64,000 nucleotides of DNA from Roseiarcus sp963753135 (GCA_963753135.1 CAVWBA010000001.1:744001-808000), one strand, 5' to 3'. Shown: positions 46,712-56,391, counted from the first letter of the stretch. The notes: generated by a model from the sequence alone, not told the origin. Numbers and translations: made by a program.

Positions 46712-46843
46712 CTATTGAAAGAGCTTCATCGCGTTCACGAGGGTTCCGTAAATGCCCCACAGCAGCGGGATGCCGACGAAGCCCCAGGCCAGCGCCAATT
46801 GGAGCGGAGTGGTGGCGCTGCCGGCGCCGTTGTCCAAGCTCAT
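46712..46843 (-). CDS. Small single-pass partner protein of the MFS antiporter
   Basis: A 43-codon gene, ATG at 46843 with GAGAGG seven bases upstream, TAG at 46712-46714. The peptide starts MSLDNGAGSATTPLQLALAW and continues GFVGIPLLWGIYGTLVNAMKLFQ across one TM helix. The pattern of polar N-terminus, PLxxALAWxFVxIPLxWG and a terminal helix matches the small subunit found downstream of OFA-family MFS transporters. It lies 11 bases after the antiporter stop on the same strand, so co-translated. It probably binds or stabilises the antiporter. Confidence 0.72.
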   Translation of the reverse strand: MSLDNGAGSATTPLQLALAWGFVGIPLLWGIYGTLVNAMKLFQ

Positions 46844-46854
46844 ATCCAAACCTC

Positions 46855-48234
46855 TCAAGCCACCCCGACCAGGTCGTCGACCGTCTCGAGGTCCATATGG
46901 TGGCGATCGTCGACCGCCTTGATCAGGAAATTGGCGATGAAGCCAACGACCAGAAGCCCAGCCATGATGTACATGGTGACATTATAGGCCTGCGCTTTCG
47001 GAACTCCGCTGTCGATCTGGTATTGCCGGATATAATTCACCAGGACCGGGCCCACCACGCCGGCTATCGACCAGGCCGTGATGAGCCACCCGTGGATCGC
47101 CCCGACATAGCGGGTGCCGAACATGTCCTTGAGATAGGCCGGCACGGTGGCGAATCCACCGCCATACATGCTGATGATGATGAGGAAGCACACAATGAAC
47201 AGCGGCAGATTGCCGTGGCCGCCGAAGTACGGCACGAGCGCATAGAGAATGAAGCCAAGCACGAAGAACACGAAATAAGTGTTCTTGCGGCCGATGTAGT
47301 CGGACGTCGAGGCCCAGAAGAATCGTCCCGCCATGTTGAAGATGCTGAGCAGGCCGACGAAACCGCCCGCGGCCGCGGCGGTGACTCTGCCTGGGAACAT
47401 TTCCTGGCTCATCGCCGACGCCTGGCCGAGCACGCCGATGCCCGCCGTCACGTTGAGACAGAGCACGATCCAGATCAGCCAGAACTGCGGGGTCTTCAAC
47501 GCCTGATAGACGTAAACGTCCCTGGTGGTGACGAGTTTCTTGGGCTGGGCCAGCGGAACGTACCCTTGCGGCTTCCACCCCGGCGCAGGCACCCGCACGA
47601 TCGCCGAGCCGACCAGCATGAAGATGGCGTAGACGATCCCAAGCACCACGAAGGTCTCAGCGACCCCGATATGCGTCGGCGTTGAAAACACGTGCATCAG
47701 CCACACCGAGAGCGGCGAGGCGATCATCGCGCCGCCGCCAAAGCCCATGATCGCCATGCCAGTCGCCATGCCGGGCCGGTCGGGGAACCATTTGATCAAG
47801 GTCGAGACCGGCGAAATGTACCCCAGTCCGAGCCCGATCCCGCCGAGCACGCCGTAGCCGAGATAGACGATCCAAAGCTGATGGGCCGACACCCCGAAGG
47901 CGCTGATCAAGAACCCGCCGCCGAAGCAGAGGGCGGCGGTGAACATCGTGCGGCGCGGCCCACCCTCCTCGACCCAGCGGCCCAGCACCGCGGCGGAAAA
48001 GCCGAGGAAGAAGATGGAGATCGAGAAGATCCAGCCGAGCTCGGTAAGCTTCCAGTCGTCCGGGGCGGATTTGGCGACACCGATCAGCTTGGTCATCGGC
48101 AAGTTGAAGACGCTGAATGCGTAAACCTGCCCGATGCACAGATGAATGCAAAGCGCCGCCGGGGGGACCATCCAACGGCTGAAACCGGGCTTCGCGATCG
48201 TATGACTACGATCCAGAATTGACAAAAACCCCAT
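46855..48234 (-). CDS. OFA-family MFS transporter (oxalate/formate antiporter type)
   Basis: A 459-residue transporter with twelve TM helices. Start ATG 48234 (MGFLSILDRSHTIAKPGFSRW). OFA features are PPAALCIHLCIGQVYAFSVFNLP in TM1, LGYGVLGGIGLGLGYISPVSTLIKWFPDRPGMATG in TM4-5 and GFVGLLSIFNMAGRFFWASTSDYIGRKN. Members exchange oxalate for formate or carry other small monocarboxylates; the charge pattern needed to name the substrate is not clear. The 43-residue partner protein follows. The same strand as the duplicated binding-protein operon but separated by a promoter-sized gap. Confidence 0.87.
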   Translation of the reverse strand: MGFLSILDRSHTIAKPGFSRWMVPPAALCIHLCIGQVYAFSVFNLPMTKLIGVAKSAPDDWKLTELGWIFSISIFFLGFSAAVLGRWVEEGGPRRTMFTAALCFGGGFLISAFGVSAHQLWIVYLGYGVLGGIGLGLGYISPVSTLIKWFPDRPGMATGMAIMGFGGGAMIASPLSVWLMHVFSTPTHIGVAETFVVLGIVYAIFMLVGSAIVRVPAPGWKPQGYVPLAQPKKLVTTRDVYVYQALKTPQFWLIWIVLCLNVTAGIGVLGQASAMSQEMFPGRVTAAAAGGFVGLLSIFNMAGRFFWASTSDYIGRKNTYFVFFVLGFILYALVPYFGGHGNLPLFIVCFLIIISMYGGGFATVPAYLKDMFGTRYVGAIHGWLITAWSIAGVVGPVLVNYIRQYQIDSGVPKAQAYNVTMYIMAGLLVVGFIANFLIKAVDDRHHMDLETVDDLVGVA

Positions 48235-48461
48235 GGAACGCGCTCTTCCCTTGTTTTTTCGCGTCAGAATTGCCCAGCCATGGCGATTTGGCAATGGCCG
48301 TTGGCCGGTTCGAGCTAAGTAATTCGTCTAACCATCCGCCCCGTCGGCCCGGGTGAGCCAATGCGGCGCGGGCGCGCCATCCGACATCCTGGCCGATGCC
48401 TTCACATTCCTGTCATGTGCGGTCGCGATAGAGGAGTGTAGAAACGGCTGCAGGGGATCTC

Positions 48462-50081
48462 ATGGCTACCGCATTCGACGCTCGATTGGGCTCGCACGCC
48501 GAAGCGCCGGTCAAGCCACATCTCGATCACCCGCTCGACATCCGGGTTGCGCTCGGCATCCTTGCCGTCCTCGCGCTCGGCTTATTCTACATGGCCTATT
48601 CGATCCGGTCGGACGTGACCGCGGCCGGCGGCGGACCGACGACGATACTGCCGTTCATCCTGCTCGGCGTTGCGCTCTTGATCGCGCTCGGGTTCGAATT
48701 CGTCAACGGCTTCCACGACACCGCCAACGCTGTCGCCACAGTCATTTACACCCACGCGCTGCCGGCGCAGTTCGCCGTCGTGTGGTCAGGCTGTTTTAAC
48801 CTCCTCGGTGTGCTGGTTTCGAGCGGCGCCGTGGCCTTCAGCGTCGTGTCGCTCCTGCCCGTCGAACTCATTCTTCAGGTCGGCTCCAGCGCAGGCTACG
48901 CCATGGTGTTCGCGCTGCTCATCGCCGCGATCATCTGGAACCTGGGCACTTGGTGGTTTGGCATTCCCGCCTCGAGCTCGCACACCCTGATCGGTTCGAT
49001 CGTCGGCGTCGGCGTCGCCAATGCGATGATACGCGGCAAGAACGGCACCGCCGGCGTGGATTGGGACCAGGTCACCAAGGTTGGCGAGGCCTTGCTGTTC
49101 TCGCCGCTGTTCGGCTTTGTCCTCGCGGGGATCTTGCTCTGGGTGATGAAGGCGGTCATACGCATTCCGGCGCTTTACACCGCCCCGACCACCAACCAGC
49201 CGCCGACGCCCTGGATCCGCGGCTTGCTCATTTTGACTTGTACGCTGGTGTCGTTCTTTCACGGCTCAAATGACGGTCAGAAGGGCATGGGGCTCATCAT
49301 GCTAATCCTGATCGGCGTCGTGCCGACGGCCTATGCGCTCAACCGCGCTCCCCCGGAAGGCCATGCCGCCCAATTCATCGCCGCGGCGGACAACGCTTCG
49401 AAGATCATCCAAGCCCACGGCGCGGGATACAACATCACTGGCGATCCTCGCCCTGCGATTGAGGATTACATCCACGACCACAAGATCTCCGAGGGAACGT
49501 ATCCGTCGCTCGCGGTGCTGGTGAAAGACATCACGGACCAGGTCAAGCAGAGCGGCTCCGTCGCCCACACCCCGCTCGACAAGGTCGCGAACCTCCGCAA
49601 CGACATGTATCTCACCTCTGAGGCTTTCCGCGTCCTGGCGAAGGACAAGGAGAACGAGCTCTCCGCCGCGGAGAAGGGGCAAATCGCCACGTTCAAGAAA
49701 GAGCTCGACCTGTCGACCAAGTTCATCCCATTGTGGGTCAAGATCTGCGTCGCGATCGCGCTGGGCCTGGGAACGATGGTCGGATGGAAGCGGATCGTCA
49801 TCACCGTCGGCGAGAAGATCGGCAAGACCCACCTGACCTACGGCCAGGGCGCGGCGGCGGAACTCGTCGCTGCGGCGACGATCGGCGCAGCCGACGGCTT
49901 CGGCCTGCCAGTGTCGACCACTCACGTTCTTTCGTCCGGCGTCGCCGGGACGATGGTGGCCAATGGATCAGGCATGCAATGGTCGACGATCCGCAGCATT
50001 GCGATGGCCTGGGTGCTGACGCTCCCGGCGGCGATGATCCTGGCCGGCGTCCTGTTCGTCATCTTCCGGCAGATTTTCTGA
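48462..50081 (+). CDS. pit: Inorganic phosphate transporter, PiT family
   Basis: A 539-residue low-affinity phosphate symporter. Both PiT signature repeats are present: FEFVNGFHDTANAVATVIYT near the N-terminus and SFFHGSNDGQKGMGLIMLILIG in the middle, with the paired PASSSHTLIGSIVGVG and PVSTTHVLSSGVAGTM motifs. A cytosolic loop of about 130 residues lies between TM blocks. AGGGGATCTC precedes the ATG at 48462. A strong hairpin follows at 50111. No phoU-like gene is adjacent. Confidence 0.93.
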   Translation: MATAFDARLGSHAEAPVKPHLDHPLDIRVALGILAVLALGLFYMAYSIRSDVTAAGGGPTTILPFILLGVALLIALGFEFVNGFHDTANAVATVIYTHALPAQFAVVWSGCFNLLGVLVSSGAVAFSVVSLLPVELILQVGSSAGYAMVFALLIAAIIWNLGTWWFGIPASSSHTLIGSIVGVGVANAMIRGKNGTAGVDWDQVTKVGEALLFSPLFGFVLAGILLWVMKAVIRIPALYTAPTTNQPPTPWIRGLLILTCTLVSFFHGSNDGQKGMGLIMLILIGVVPTAYALNRAPPEGHAAQFIAAADNASKIIQAHGAGYNITGDPRPAIEDYIHDHKISEGTYPSLAVLVKDITDQVKQSGSVAHTPLDKVANLRNDMYLTSEAFRVLAKDKENELSAAEKGQIATFKKELDLSTKFIPLWVKICVAIALGLGTMVGWKRIVITVGEKIGKTHLTYGQGAAAELVAAATIGAADGFGLPVSTTHVLSSGVAGTMVANGSGMQWSTIRSIAMAWVLTLPAAMILAGVLFVIFRQIF

Positions 50082-50110
50082 TCGCCCTCGGCGCTCGCTT
50101 TTCACCCCGC

Positions 50111-50134
50111 AACGCCGCCAATCTTGGCGGCGTT
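50111..50134 (+). terminator. Strong hairpin after the phosphate transporter gene
   Basis: AACGCCGCCAA (50111-50121) and TTGGCGGCGTT (50124-50134) form a perfect 11-bp inverted repeat with a two-base centre (at least nine pairs with a realistic loop). It is followed by GTCGTTTGG, only a weak T run. It lies 30 bases after the stop codon. Confidence 0.6.
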
Positions 50135-50287
50135 GTCGTTTGGGGCGCCCGTCGCTTCTTCCTCGACGCTCAATCGCTCTGGCCGCTCCGCCATTCACAG
50201 GAGGGATGCGGGACGACGAACTCCGGGCGCTGTGGTAGGAGAGGTGATCCGATCACCGGCGATGAGAGGCGAGGAAGAGGCTGAAGC

Positions 50288-51673
50288 ATGGCCACGATTG
50301 ATGACATTCTTTCCGCCATCGACTCTGGCCAAAAGGCCGCGCTCGACCGGCTCTTCACTTTTCTGTCGATCCCCTCCATTTCCGCGGTTCCGGCGCATTT
50401 CCCCGATTGCGAGCGGGCTGCGGACTGGCTGGTCACGGAGCTCGGCGACCTCGGATTCGAGGCGGCGAAGCGACCGACCGCCGGCCGCCCGATGGTCGTC
50501 GGCCGCCTCAAGGCCGCGCGGCGCGAGGCGCCGCATGTCCTGTTTTACGGCCACTATGACGTGCAGCCGGTCGATCCGCTCAATCTCTGGCGCAATCCGC
50601 CGTTTGAACCCAGGATCGAGTTCTGGGCCGCATGGCGAAGAGATCGTGGCTCGCGGCGCTTGCGACGACAAGGGCCAGCTCATGACCTTTCTCGAAGCCT
50701 GCCGGGCCTTCAAGCAATTCGGCGGGCCGCCTTGCCATGTCACCGCGCTTTTCGAAGGCGAGGAGGAAACGGGCTCGCCGTCCTTGCCGGCTTTTCTCGC
50801 CGACAATTCCAAGGAGCTCAGAGCCGATATCGCGCTCATCTGCGACACGGGGATGTGGGACCGGTCCACGCCCGCGATCACCGATCGCGCTGCGCGGCAT
50901 CGTTGGCCTGGAGGTCATCCTCACCGGCGCCAACCGGGACCTGCATTCGGGCCTCTATGGCGGCCTGGCGGTCAATCCGATCCATGTGCTGGCGAAGATC
51001 CTGGGCGAGTTGCACGACGACAACGGCGCCGTCGCCATCCCCGGTTTTTACGACGGAGTCGAAGAGGTTCCGCAGGAAATCGCAGACCAGTGGCAGGAGC
51101 TTAATTTTGACGCTGGCGCATTCCTGCGCGACGTCGGGCTGACGACGCCGGCGGGCGAGCGCGACCGCTCGCCGCTCGAAATCCTTTGGTCGCGGCCGAC
51201 TTGCGAGGTCAACGGGATCGTGGGGGGCTACACCGGCGAGGGCACGAAGACCGTCTTGCCTGCCAAGGCCAGCGCCAAGATCACCTGCCGGCTTGTCGGC
51301 AAGCAAAATCCGGAGCGGGTCGCCGAATCCTTCCGCGCCTTCGTCACGTCGCGGCTGCCACCGGACGTGAAGGCCGAATTCGTCGAGCCACCAGGGGAGT
51401 CCGGCGATTTCGGTCCCGATCAAGAACCAGGCGCTCAAGCTCGCTCGCCGCGCGCTGGAGGCCGAGTGGGAGAAGCCTGCGGCTTTGGTCGGCAGCGGCG
51501 GGTCGATCCCGGTTGTCGGCCTCTTCAAGCGCGACCTGAATATGGACAGCCTGCTCGTCGGCTTCGCGCTCGACGACGACCGCGTCCACTCGCCGAACGA
51601 GAAATACGACCGGACATCGTTCCATAAGGGGGCGCGCTCCTGGGCGCGCATCCTGGCGGCCATCGGCGCCTGA
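50288..51673 (+). CDS. M20 family dipeptidase (three frame breaks)
   Basis: A zinc metallopeptidase of about 460 residues. Text from the three frames joins cleanly: VLFYGHYDVQPVDPLNLW (metal His and catalytic Asp), then GPHGEEIVARGACDDKGQLM, ALFEGEEETGSPSLPAFL (catalytic Glu pair), ALRGIVGLEVILTGANRDLHSGLYGG, FDAGAFLRDVGLTTPAGER and the C-terminal SIPVVGLFKRDLNMDSLLVGF. Breaks lie near 50624 (surplus T), 50886 (surplus C) and 51395 (fourth G of a G run). Each is cured by dropping one base. The family cleaves dipeptides or N-acyl amino acids. ATG 50288. Confidence 0.85.
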
Positions 51674-51953
51674 CCATCGCGGACCGATCGCGCGTGAAAT
51701 CGGCTGTGCTTGAACGTCAGCCGGAGTCGGCGGCGCGCCCGCTGAGTTCCGTTTTACTTCCGCGCCCCGAACGTTTTCAGCGTGTTGAGACCCCACTCCA
51801 TCACGCCAGGCGTCTCTTTCGTGCTCTTCGTGCCCTTATGGTGAATTGATCCTGTCCTGATCCGTTGGCCGGCCAAAGAAACTCAGCTTCAGGCCATAAG
51901 AAGGTTGCGGCGCCGCCCTTGCGACTTGGCGCCCAATTGCGGAACAACGGATC

Positions 51954-52808
51954 ATGACCACGAAGAAGACTGTTCTCATCACCGGCTCGACCGATGGCGT
52001 CGGGCGCTATATCGCCGAGCGCCTCGCCGCGGAGGGCTGGCGCGTCATCGTCCACGGCCGCGATCGCGCCCGCGGCGAGGCGGTGGTTGAGCGGATCGCA
52101 AAGGGAGGGGGCGAGGCGCGATTTCTCGCCGCTGATCTCTCTTCGCTTGCCGAGGTTCGTTTGCTTGCAGACGCGGTGCGGCGCGATGGCGCCGGTCTCG
52201 ACGCGCTCGTCAACAACGCTGGGATCGGCACTAGCGGCGCGCTGCGCGAACTCAGCGCCGACGGCTTCGAATTGCGCTTCGCGGTCAATTATCTCGCGGG
52301 CTTCCTGCTGACGCGTCTGCTCATGCCCTTGCTCGAGAAGCGCCAATCCGCGCGCATGGTCAATGTCTCTTCAGCGGGACAACAACCAATCGACTTTTCC
52401 GACGTGATGCTCACTCGCGGCTATAGCGGCGTGCGCGCCTATTGCCAGAGCAAGCTTGCGCAGATCATGTTCACCTTCGACCTCGCCAAGGAGCCCGCGG
52501 GACACAACATCGCGGTCAATTGCCTGCATCCCGCGACCTATATGGACACGACAATGGTTCGCTTGAGCGGCGTCCAGCCAGTCAGCACAGTGGAGCAAGG
52601 CGGCGCCGCGATTCTGCGGCTCGTCGATGAGCCGGCGCTCGCGGGTCGAAGCGGACTCTATTTCAGCGGCATGCAGGAATCGCGCGCCAATCCGCAGGCT
52701 TATGATGAAGCCGCCCGCAAACGCCTGCGCGCGCTGAGCTTCGATCTCGTAGGCCTCGAGGATCCGCTCGCGGTTCCCGGCCGATCAGGACAAATCGACC
52801 TTCCCTGA
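51954..52808 (+). CDS. Short-chain dehydrogenase/reductase
   Basis: A 284-residue SDR of the retinol-dehydrogenase-like group. The Rossmann loop is LITGSTDGVGRYIA (TGxxxGxG), followed by LVNNAGIG, the catalytic Ser region VNVSSAGQQ, and the active-site YCQSK (Y-x3-K). VNCLHPATYMDTTM is the substrate-loop equivalent of the PG motif. The last 15 residues (DPLAVPGRSGQIDLP) do not look family-like, so another surplus base near the end is possible. Substrate unknown. Gene stands alone; the 280 bases before it show nothing. Confidence 0.85.
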   Translation: MTTKKTVLITGSTDGVGRYIAERLAAEGWRVIVHGRDRARGEAVVERIAKGGGEARFLAADLSSLAEVRLLADAVRRDGAGLDALVNNAGIGTSGALRELSADGFELRFAVNYLAGFLLTRLLMPLLEKRQSARMVNVSSAGQQPIDFSDVMLTRGYSGVRAYCQSKLAQIMFTFDLAKEPAGHNIAVNCLHPATYMDTTMVRLSGVQPVSTVEQGGAAILRLVDEPALAGRSGLYFSGMQESRANPQAYDEAARKRLRALSFDLVGLEDPLAVPGRSGQIDLP

Positions 52809-53071
52809 CGAAGTCGCAAAGACGATGGTCACCGAATTTTGGCAAGTCATCCGGTTCGGTAACAAGTCCGCGCGGTCGGCAATGTCTGCAAGGAAAGCGC
52901 GGCTGGGCCGTCCCAGCGGCATTCATCGAGCGTTAATCGCTCCCCATATCTGTTAGCGGGCCAGCATCGTTGGCCACACTAGCGGAGTTGTCGCCCCCGC
53001 ACTAATCTACCGACTGGCCACGCACGTCAGGACGATAGCCATGGCTAGCCGCCTCTTTGGGAGCCGACGAG

Positions 53072-53917
53072 ATGGATATGATTGCGGCGTTGGCCGCGAA
53101 GAAGCTTGGCAAATTTCTCGCCAAAGACTTCCGCGAACTGTTTGGCTCGAGTCAAAACGACGAAGCCGAGCGCCTGGGCGCGCTGGCCCGAACGACGATT
53201 GAATGCATCGCCAGGAGCGACGCGCTCTACCACACGTACGAACACACTATGCTCGTCTCCATGGTCGGCCGCGACATCCTGCGGGGACGCACACTCGCGC
53301 ACACGGTCCAGCCCGAGGATTACGTTCACCTCATCGTCGCCTGTCTCCTGCACGATATCGGCTTCGTTCGCGGCATCCTCAGTGGCGACACCAAGAGCGA
53401 GTTCGTCATCGACAAGAACGGCCGGACAATTACTCTGCCGCGCGGCGCCTCCGACGCCTCGCTTGCCGCTTATCACGTTGATCGATCGAAGTTATTCGTT
53501 TACGAGCGGCTCGGGAAGTCAACGACGATCGACCCCGCCCGCGTCGCCGCCGCGATCGAACTCACGCGTTTCCCGCCGAGTCCGAATTTGGAGTCGGATC
53601 AGCCCGGGCTCGAGCCGAAGCTGGTGCAAGCCGCCGACCTGATCGGGCAGCTCGGCGATCCTTTGTATCCAAGAAAGGCGAATGCGCTTTTCTACGAATT
53701 CGAGGAGCTCGGCAGCAACCGGCAGCTTGGCTACGCTTCACCCGCCGATCTCGTCGAGAAGTTTCCTGGATTCTATTGGAACACCGTCTCAGGGCATCTC
53801 GAGGAAGGGATGAAGTATCTCAGCCTGACGGCCTCGGGCCGCCAGTGGATCGCCAACCTGCACAATCACATTTTCAACGCCGAACATTTCAATTGGCTGA
53901 TGGGGCCGCAGATCTGA
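53072..53917 (+). CDS. HD-domain metal-dependent phosphohydrolase
   Basis: A 281-residue HD-superfamily protein. Start ATG 53072 with GGGAG eight bases upstream (a TTG at 53057 is less likely). Candidate metal ligands are H in LYHTYEHTMLV, the HD pair in VACLLHDIGFVRG and the downstream H/D in SLAAYHVDRSKLF. The rest contains VQAADLIGQLGDPLYPRKANAL, a second conserved D of the family. No signal peptide or TM. HD enzymes cut phosphates from nucleotides or alarmones; the substrate here is not indicated. Convergent with cbpM. Confidence 0.78.
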   Translation: MDMIAALAAKKLGKFLAKDFRELFGSSQNDEAERLGALARTTIECIARSDALYHTYEHTMLVSMVGRDILRGRTLAHTVQPEDYVHLIVACLLHDIGFVRGILSGDTKSEFVIDKNGRTITLPRGASDASLAAYHVDRSKLFVYERLGKSTTIDPARVAAAIELTRFPPSPNLESDQPGLEPKLVQAADLIGQLGDPLYPRKANALFYEFEELGSNRQLGYASPADLVEKFPGFYWNTVSGHLEEGMKYLSLTASGRQWIANLHNHIFNAEHFNWLMGPQI

Positions 53918-53946
53918 ACGCGCGCGGGCTGCCCGCAGAGACTTGC

Positions 53947-54237
53947 CTATTGCTCCGATGACGACCCTCGATCACGCGCGGCTTCGAGCGCCGCCGCGAG
54001 CGCGCGTCGCAGCGCATGCATCTGATCCAAGAGGTGCAGCACCACCCCGAGCCCCTCATCGTTCACGCCCATCTTGTCTTTAAGGTCGCGGATGAGGTTG
54101 GCGCGCGCCAGATCCATGTCGGTGAAGGCAAGCTCGTCGGCCGCGTGAGCGGGAATGAGCCATTCCTCTTCGATCCAGACCGCGAGCGTTCGCCGGTCGA
54201 GCCGGGCGCGCTCCAGGAATTCCCGCTCGGTGATCAT
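53947..54237 (-). CDS. cbpM: Chaperone modulator CbpM
   Basis: A 96-residue MerR_2-type protein (MITEREFLERARLDRRTLAVW, then EEEWLIPAHAADELAFTDMDLARANLI) with a C-terminal helix for dimerisation (VVLHLLDQMHALRRALAAAL). It binds the J domain of CbpA and blocks its action on DnaK. ATG 54237 has GGAG eight bases upstream, inside the end of cbpA, so translation is coupled; a GTG at 54243 is an alternative. Confidence 0.85.
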   Translation of the reverse strand: MITEREFLERARLDRRTLAVWIEEEWLIPAHAADELAFTDMDLARANLIRDLKDKMGVNDEGLGVVLHLLDQMHALRRALAAALEAARDRGSSSEQ

Positions 54238-54239
54238 CC

Positions 54240-55139
54240 TCACATCTCCTTGCGCGGATCGTAGGCCGCCGTCGGCTTCCAGTCGGCCAGGAAAGCGTCG
54301 AGCTCGGGCTCGGCCTCGGTCGGCATCATCACTTTGAGCTTGACCAGTTCGTCGCCCGCGCGAGAGCGCCTCTTCACTCCCTTGCCCCGGAGGCGCAGCA
54401 CGTCGCCGGTGTTCGATCGCTTCGGAATTCTGAGCATGACGCTTCCCGTCGTCGTCGGCGTTCTGACTTCCGCCCCCAGCGCCGCCTCCTTCACCGTGAT
54501 CGGCAAATCGAGCAGGATGTCATCGCCTTCGCGGCTAAAATAGCGGTGCGGCCTGACCATGATCTGCACCAGCGCGTCGCCCGGCGGCCCCTCGCCCGGG
54601 CTCGGCGCGCCCTTGCCGCGGAGTCTTAAGATCTGCCCGTCCTCGACGCCCCCGGGAATCGTCACATTCAGCGTCCCTCCTTGCGGCAGGGTGATGGTCT
54701 TGCTCGCGCCGTTCACCGCGTCGAGGAAATCGACGGGAAGTTCGTAATGCAGGTCCGCGCCCGGCCGGCGCCGCGCCTGCTCGGCGCTGCGGCGCAGCAG
54801 TTCCGCGAAAAGGTCGTCGCCCTGCGCGAAATCCCCGTAAGCTCCCTGGCCCTCGTAAGGATGGCCGCCCTCGGCGGCGTAATCGCGATAATAGCGGGCA
54901 TTCGGCGGCGCCGTCTCCGCTCCCGAGGCGTCGATCTCGCCGGCGTCGAAGCGGCGCCGCTTCTCCGGGTCTGAAAGCAGATCGTTGGCGGCGGCGACCT
55001 CCTTGAACCGCTCCTCGGCCTGCTTGTCGCCCGGATTGAGATCGGGGTGCAGCTTCTTGGCCAGCTTTCGATAAGCGGCGCGGATCTCGTCGGCCGAAGC
55101 CGTCTTGGCGACGCCGAGGGTTTCATAAGGATCTTTCAT
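54240..55139 (-). CDS. cbpA: Curved-DNA-binding protein/co-chaperone CbpA
   Basis: A 299-residue class B J-protein: J domain 1-68 with HPD (KKLHPDLNPGD), a short linker rich in Tyr and Gly (YYRDYAAEGGHPYEGQGAYG), and two C-terminal beta-sandwich domains from about residue 130 (ELPVDFLDAVNGASKTI, GQILRLRGKGAPSPG, VLRLRGKGVKRRSRAG). Paired with cbpM, which overlaps its stop. Similar in layout to the J-protein at 12909-13847. Confidence 0.9.
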   Translation of the reverse strand: MKDPYETLGVAKTASADEIRAAYRKLAKKLHPDLNPGDKQAEERFKEVAAANDLLSDPEKRRRFDAGEIDASGAETAPPNARYYRDYAAEGGHPYEGQGAYGDFAQGDDLFAELLRRSAEQARRRPGADLHYELPVDFLDAVNGASKTITLPQGGTLNVTIPGGVEDGQILRLRGKGAPSPGEGPPGDALVQIMVRPHRYFSREGDDILLDLPITVKEAALGAEVRTPTTTGSVMLRIPKRSNTGDVLRLRGKGVKRRSRAGDELVKLKVMMPTEAEPELDAFLADWKPTAAYDPRKEM

Positions 55140-55489
55140 ACACGCATCCGTCGCGAACGAGGCCGGTCAGCCTTAGCAGAAGCGCCAGCAAAGTCTCCAG
55201 AGGACCGCGCGGCGCGCCACGACGGGGCGCCTCAAACAGCCACGACCGGACACGGCGCTTAGTCCTTCATGTTCACGTCAAGTGGAGAGGCTACCTTGCC
55301 TGGTGTGGCGGTAATTCGCTGGTGGCGGATCTCGATTGTGAAATCGCGCAATCGTGTTCTAGAACGTGCGGCGCGATGATTGACTTGTGACCAAAAGAGA
55401 GCAAAAACGAGGCAAGAAGATCGATCTCAGGGCAACGTATTGCCGCAGCCTCAATGCGAGTTCGCGGTCACAACAGAGGTGAAGAGCCA
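55140..55489. other. Divergent intergenic region between cbpA and a small membrane protein
   Basis: No gene supported in about 350 bases. It must hold the promoters of both flanking genes. The half near 55300-55440 is somewhat AT-richer (e.g. GACCAAAAGAGAGCAAAAACG). No clear heat-shock element was recognised. Confidence 0.4.
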
Positions 55490-55786
55490 ATGTCGGGCAC
55501 GATCATCAACCTGATCATCCAGCTCATTGCTGGCGCGATCGGCGGAAACGCAGTCGGCGCGGCGGCGAAAAACGTGAACCTCGGAACCGCGGGCAACACT
55601 GTCGCCGGCGCGGTTGGCGGGATCGCGGGCGGATCGCTGCTGACCTCGCTGATCCCGATGCTGCAAGGCGCCGCGGGCGGCGCTGACATCGGCGCCTGGG
55701 TCGGCCAACTGGTCGGCGGCGGCGTATCCGGCGCAATTGTCTCGGCGATCGTCGGGCTGATCATCAACAACATGAAGACCGCCTGA
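55490..55786 (+). CDS. Glycine-zipper-rich small membrane protein
   Basis: A 98-residue hydrophobic protein starting at ATG 55490 with an AGAGGTGAAGAG site. It contains repeated Gly-x3-Gly-type spacing over its whole length (IAGAIGGNAVGAAAKN, GTAGNTVAGAVGGIAGGS, GQLVGGGVSGAIVSAIVG), typical of membrane-inserting glycine-zipper proteins. I do not recognise a functional family. It ends with a short basic tail (NNMKTA). Located just upstream of the BON-LysM gene, 132 bases apart, same strand. Confidence 0.7.
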   Translation: MSGTIINLIIQLIAGAIGGNAVGAAAKNVNLGTAGNTVAGAVGGIAGGSLLTSLIPMLQGAAGGADIGAWVGQLVGGGVSGAIVSAIVGLIINNMKTA

Positions 55787-55918
55787 GCGCTTCCTTCGGC
55801 GCCGGCGAAATACTGCTGTCACTCTAGGCTTTTACGGCTAGGATCGGGAAGGCCTTAGCCTGGGTTCCTTTTTTCCGATCGAGAGCCGACGACGCGGCCG
55901 ACAGCAGGAGCACAATTC

Positions 55919-56365
55919 ATGGGACTGATCAGTTTCGTCAAGAGCGCTGGCGAGAAGATATTCGGCGCCAGCGAGGCTAAGCCGGCGACGCCGGACGCCC
56001 TGCAGAAGGAGCTCGAGAAACATGGCCTCGACACGTCGAACGTGAAGATCGCGGTCGACGGAGACAAAGTGCACGTGACGGGCACAGCCCCGACCACAGA
56101 GCACGCCGAAAAGATCGCCGTCGCGCTCGGCAATACGGTCGGCGTGCAGACGGTGCAGAACGACATCAAGCCAGCGGCCGCCGCGCCCGAGTCGAAGTTC
56201 TATACGGTCAAGAGCGGCGACACGCTGTGGGCGATTTCCGAGAGGGAATACGGCAAGGGCAATGGCGGGAAGTACGACATCATCTTCCAGGCCAACCGCC
56301 CGATGCTGACCCACCCCGACAAGATCTACCCCGGCCAGGTGCTACGCATCCCGCCGCTGAGCTGA
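55919..56365 (+). CDS. kbp: BON-LysM protein (YgaU/Kbp family)
   Basis: A 148-residue protein without signal peptide. Residues 25-85 are a BON domain (ELEKHGLDTSNVKIAVDGDKVHVTG split by a loop); residues 94-147 are LysM (YTVKSGDTLWAISEREYG then IYPGQVLRIPPLS). In E. coli the orthologue is a cytosolic/periplasmic potassium-binding protein induced by osmotic stress. ATG 55919 follows a GGAG site. Length equals that of E. coli Kbp. Confidence 0.88.
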   Translation: MGLISFVKSAGEKIFGASEAKPATPDALQKELEKHGLDTSNVKIAVDGDKVHVTGTAPTTEHAEKIAVALGNTVGVQTVQNDIKPAAAAPESKFYTVKSGDTLWAISEREYGKGNGGKYDIIFQANRPMLTHPDKIYPGQVLRIPPLS

Positions 56366-56391
56366 ACTTTGGCTCACTAGGTCTTGGCGAA

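Noticed and set aside
52809..53071. Short ATG frame at 53041 before the HD gene
   Set aside because: It overlaps the better-supported HD start and lacks protein character.
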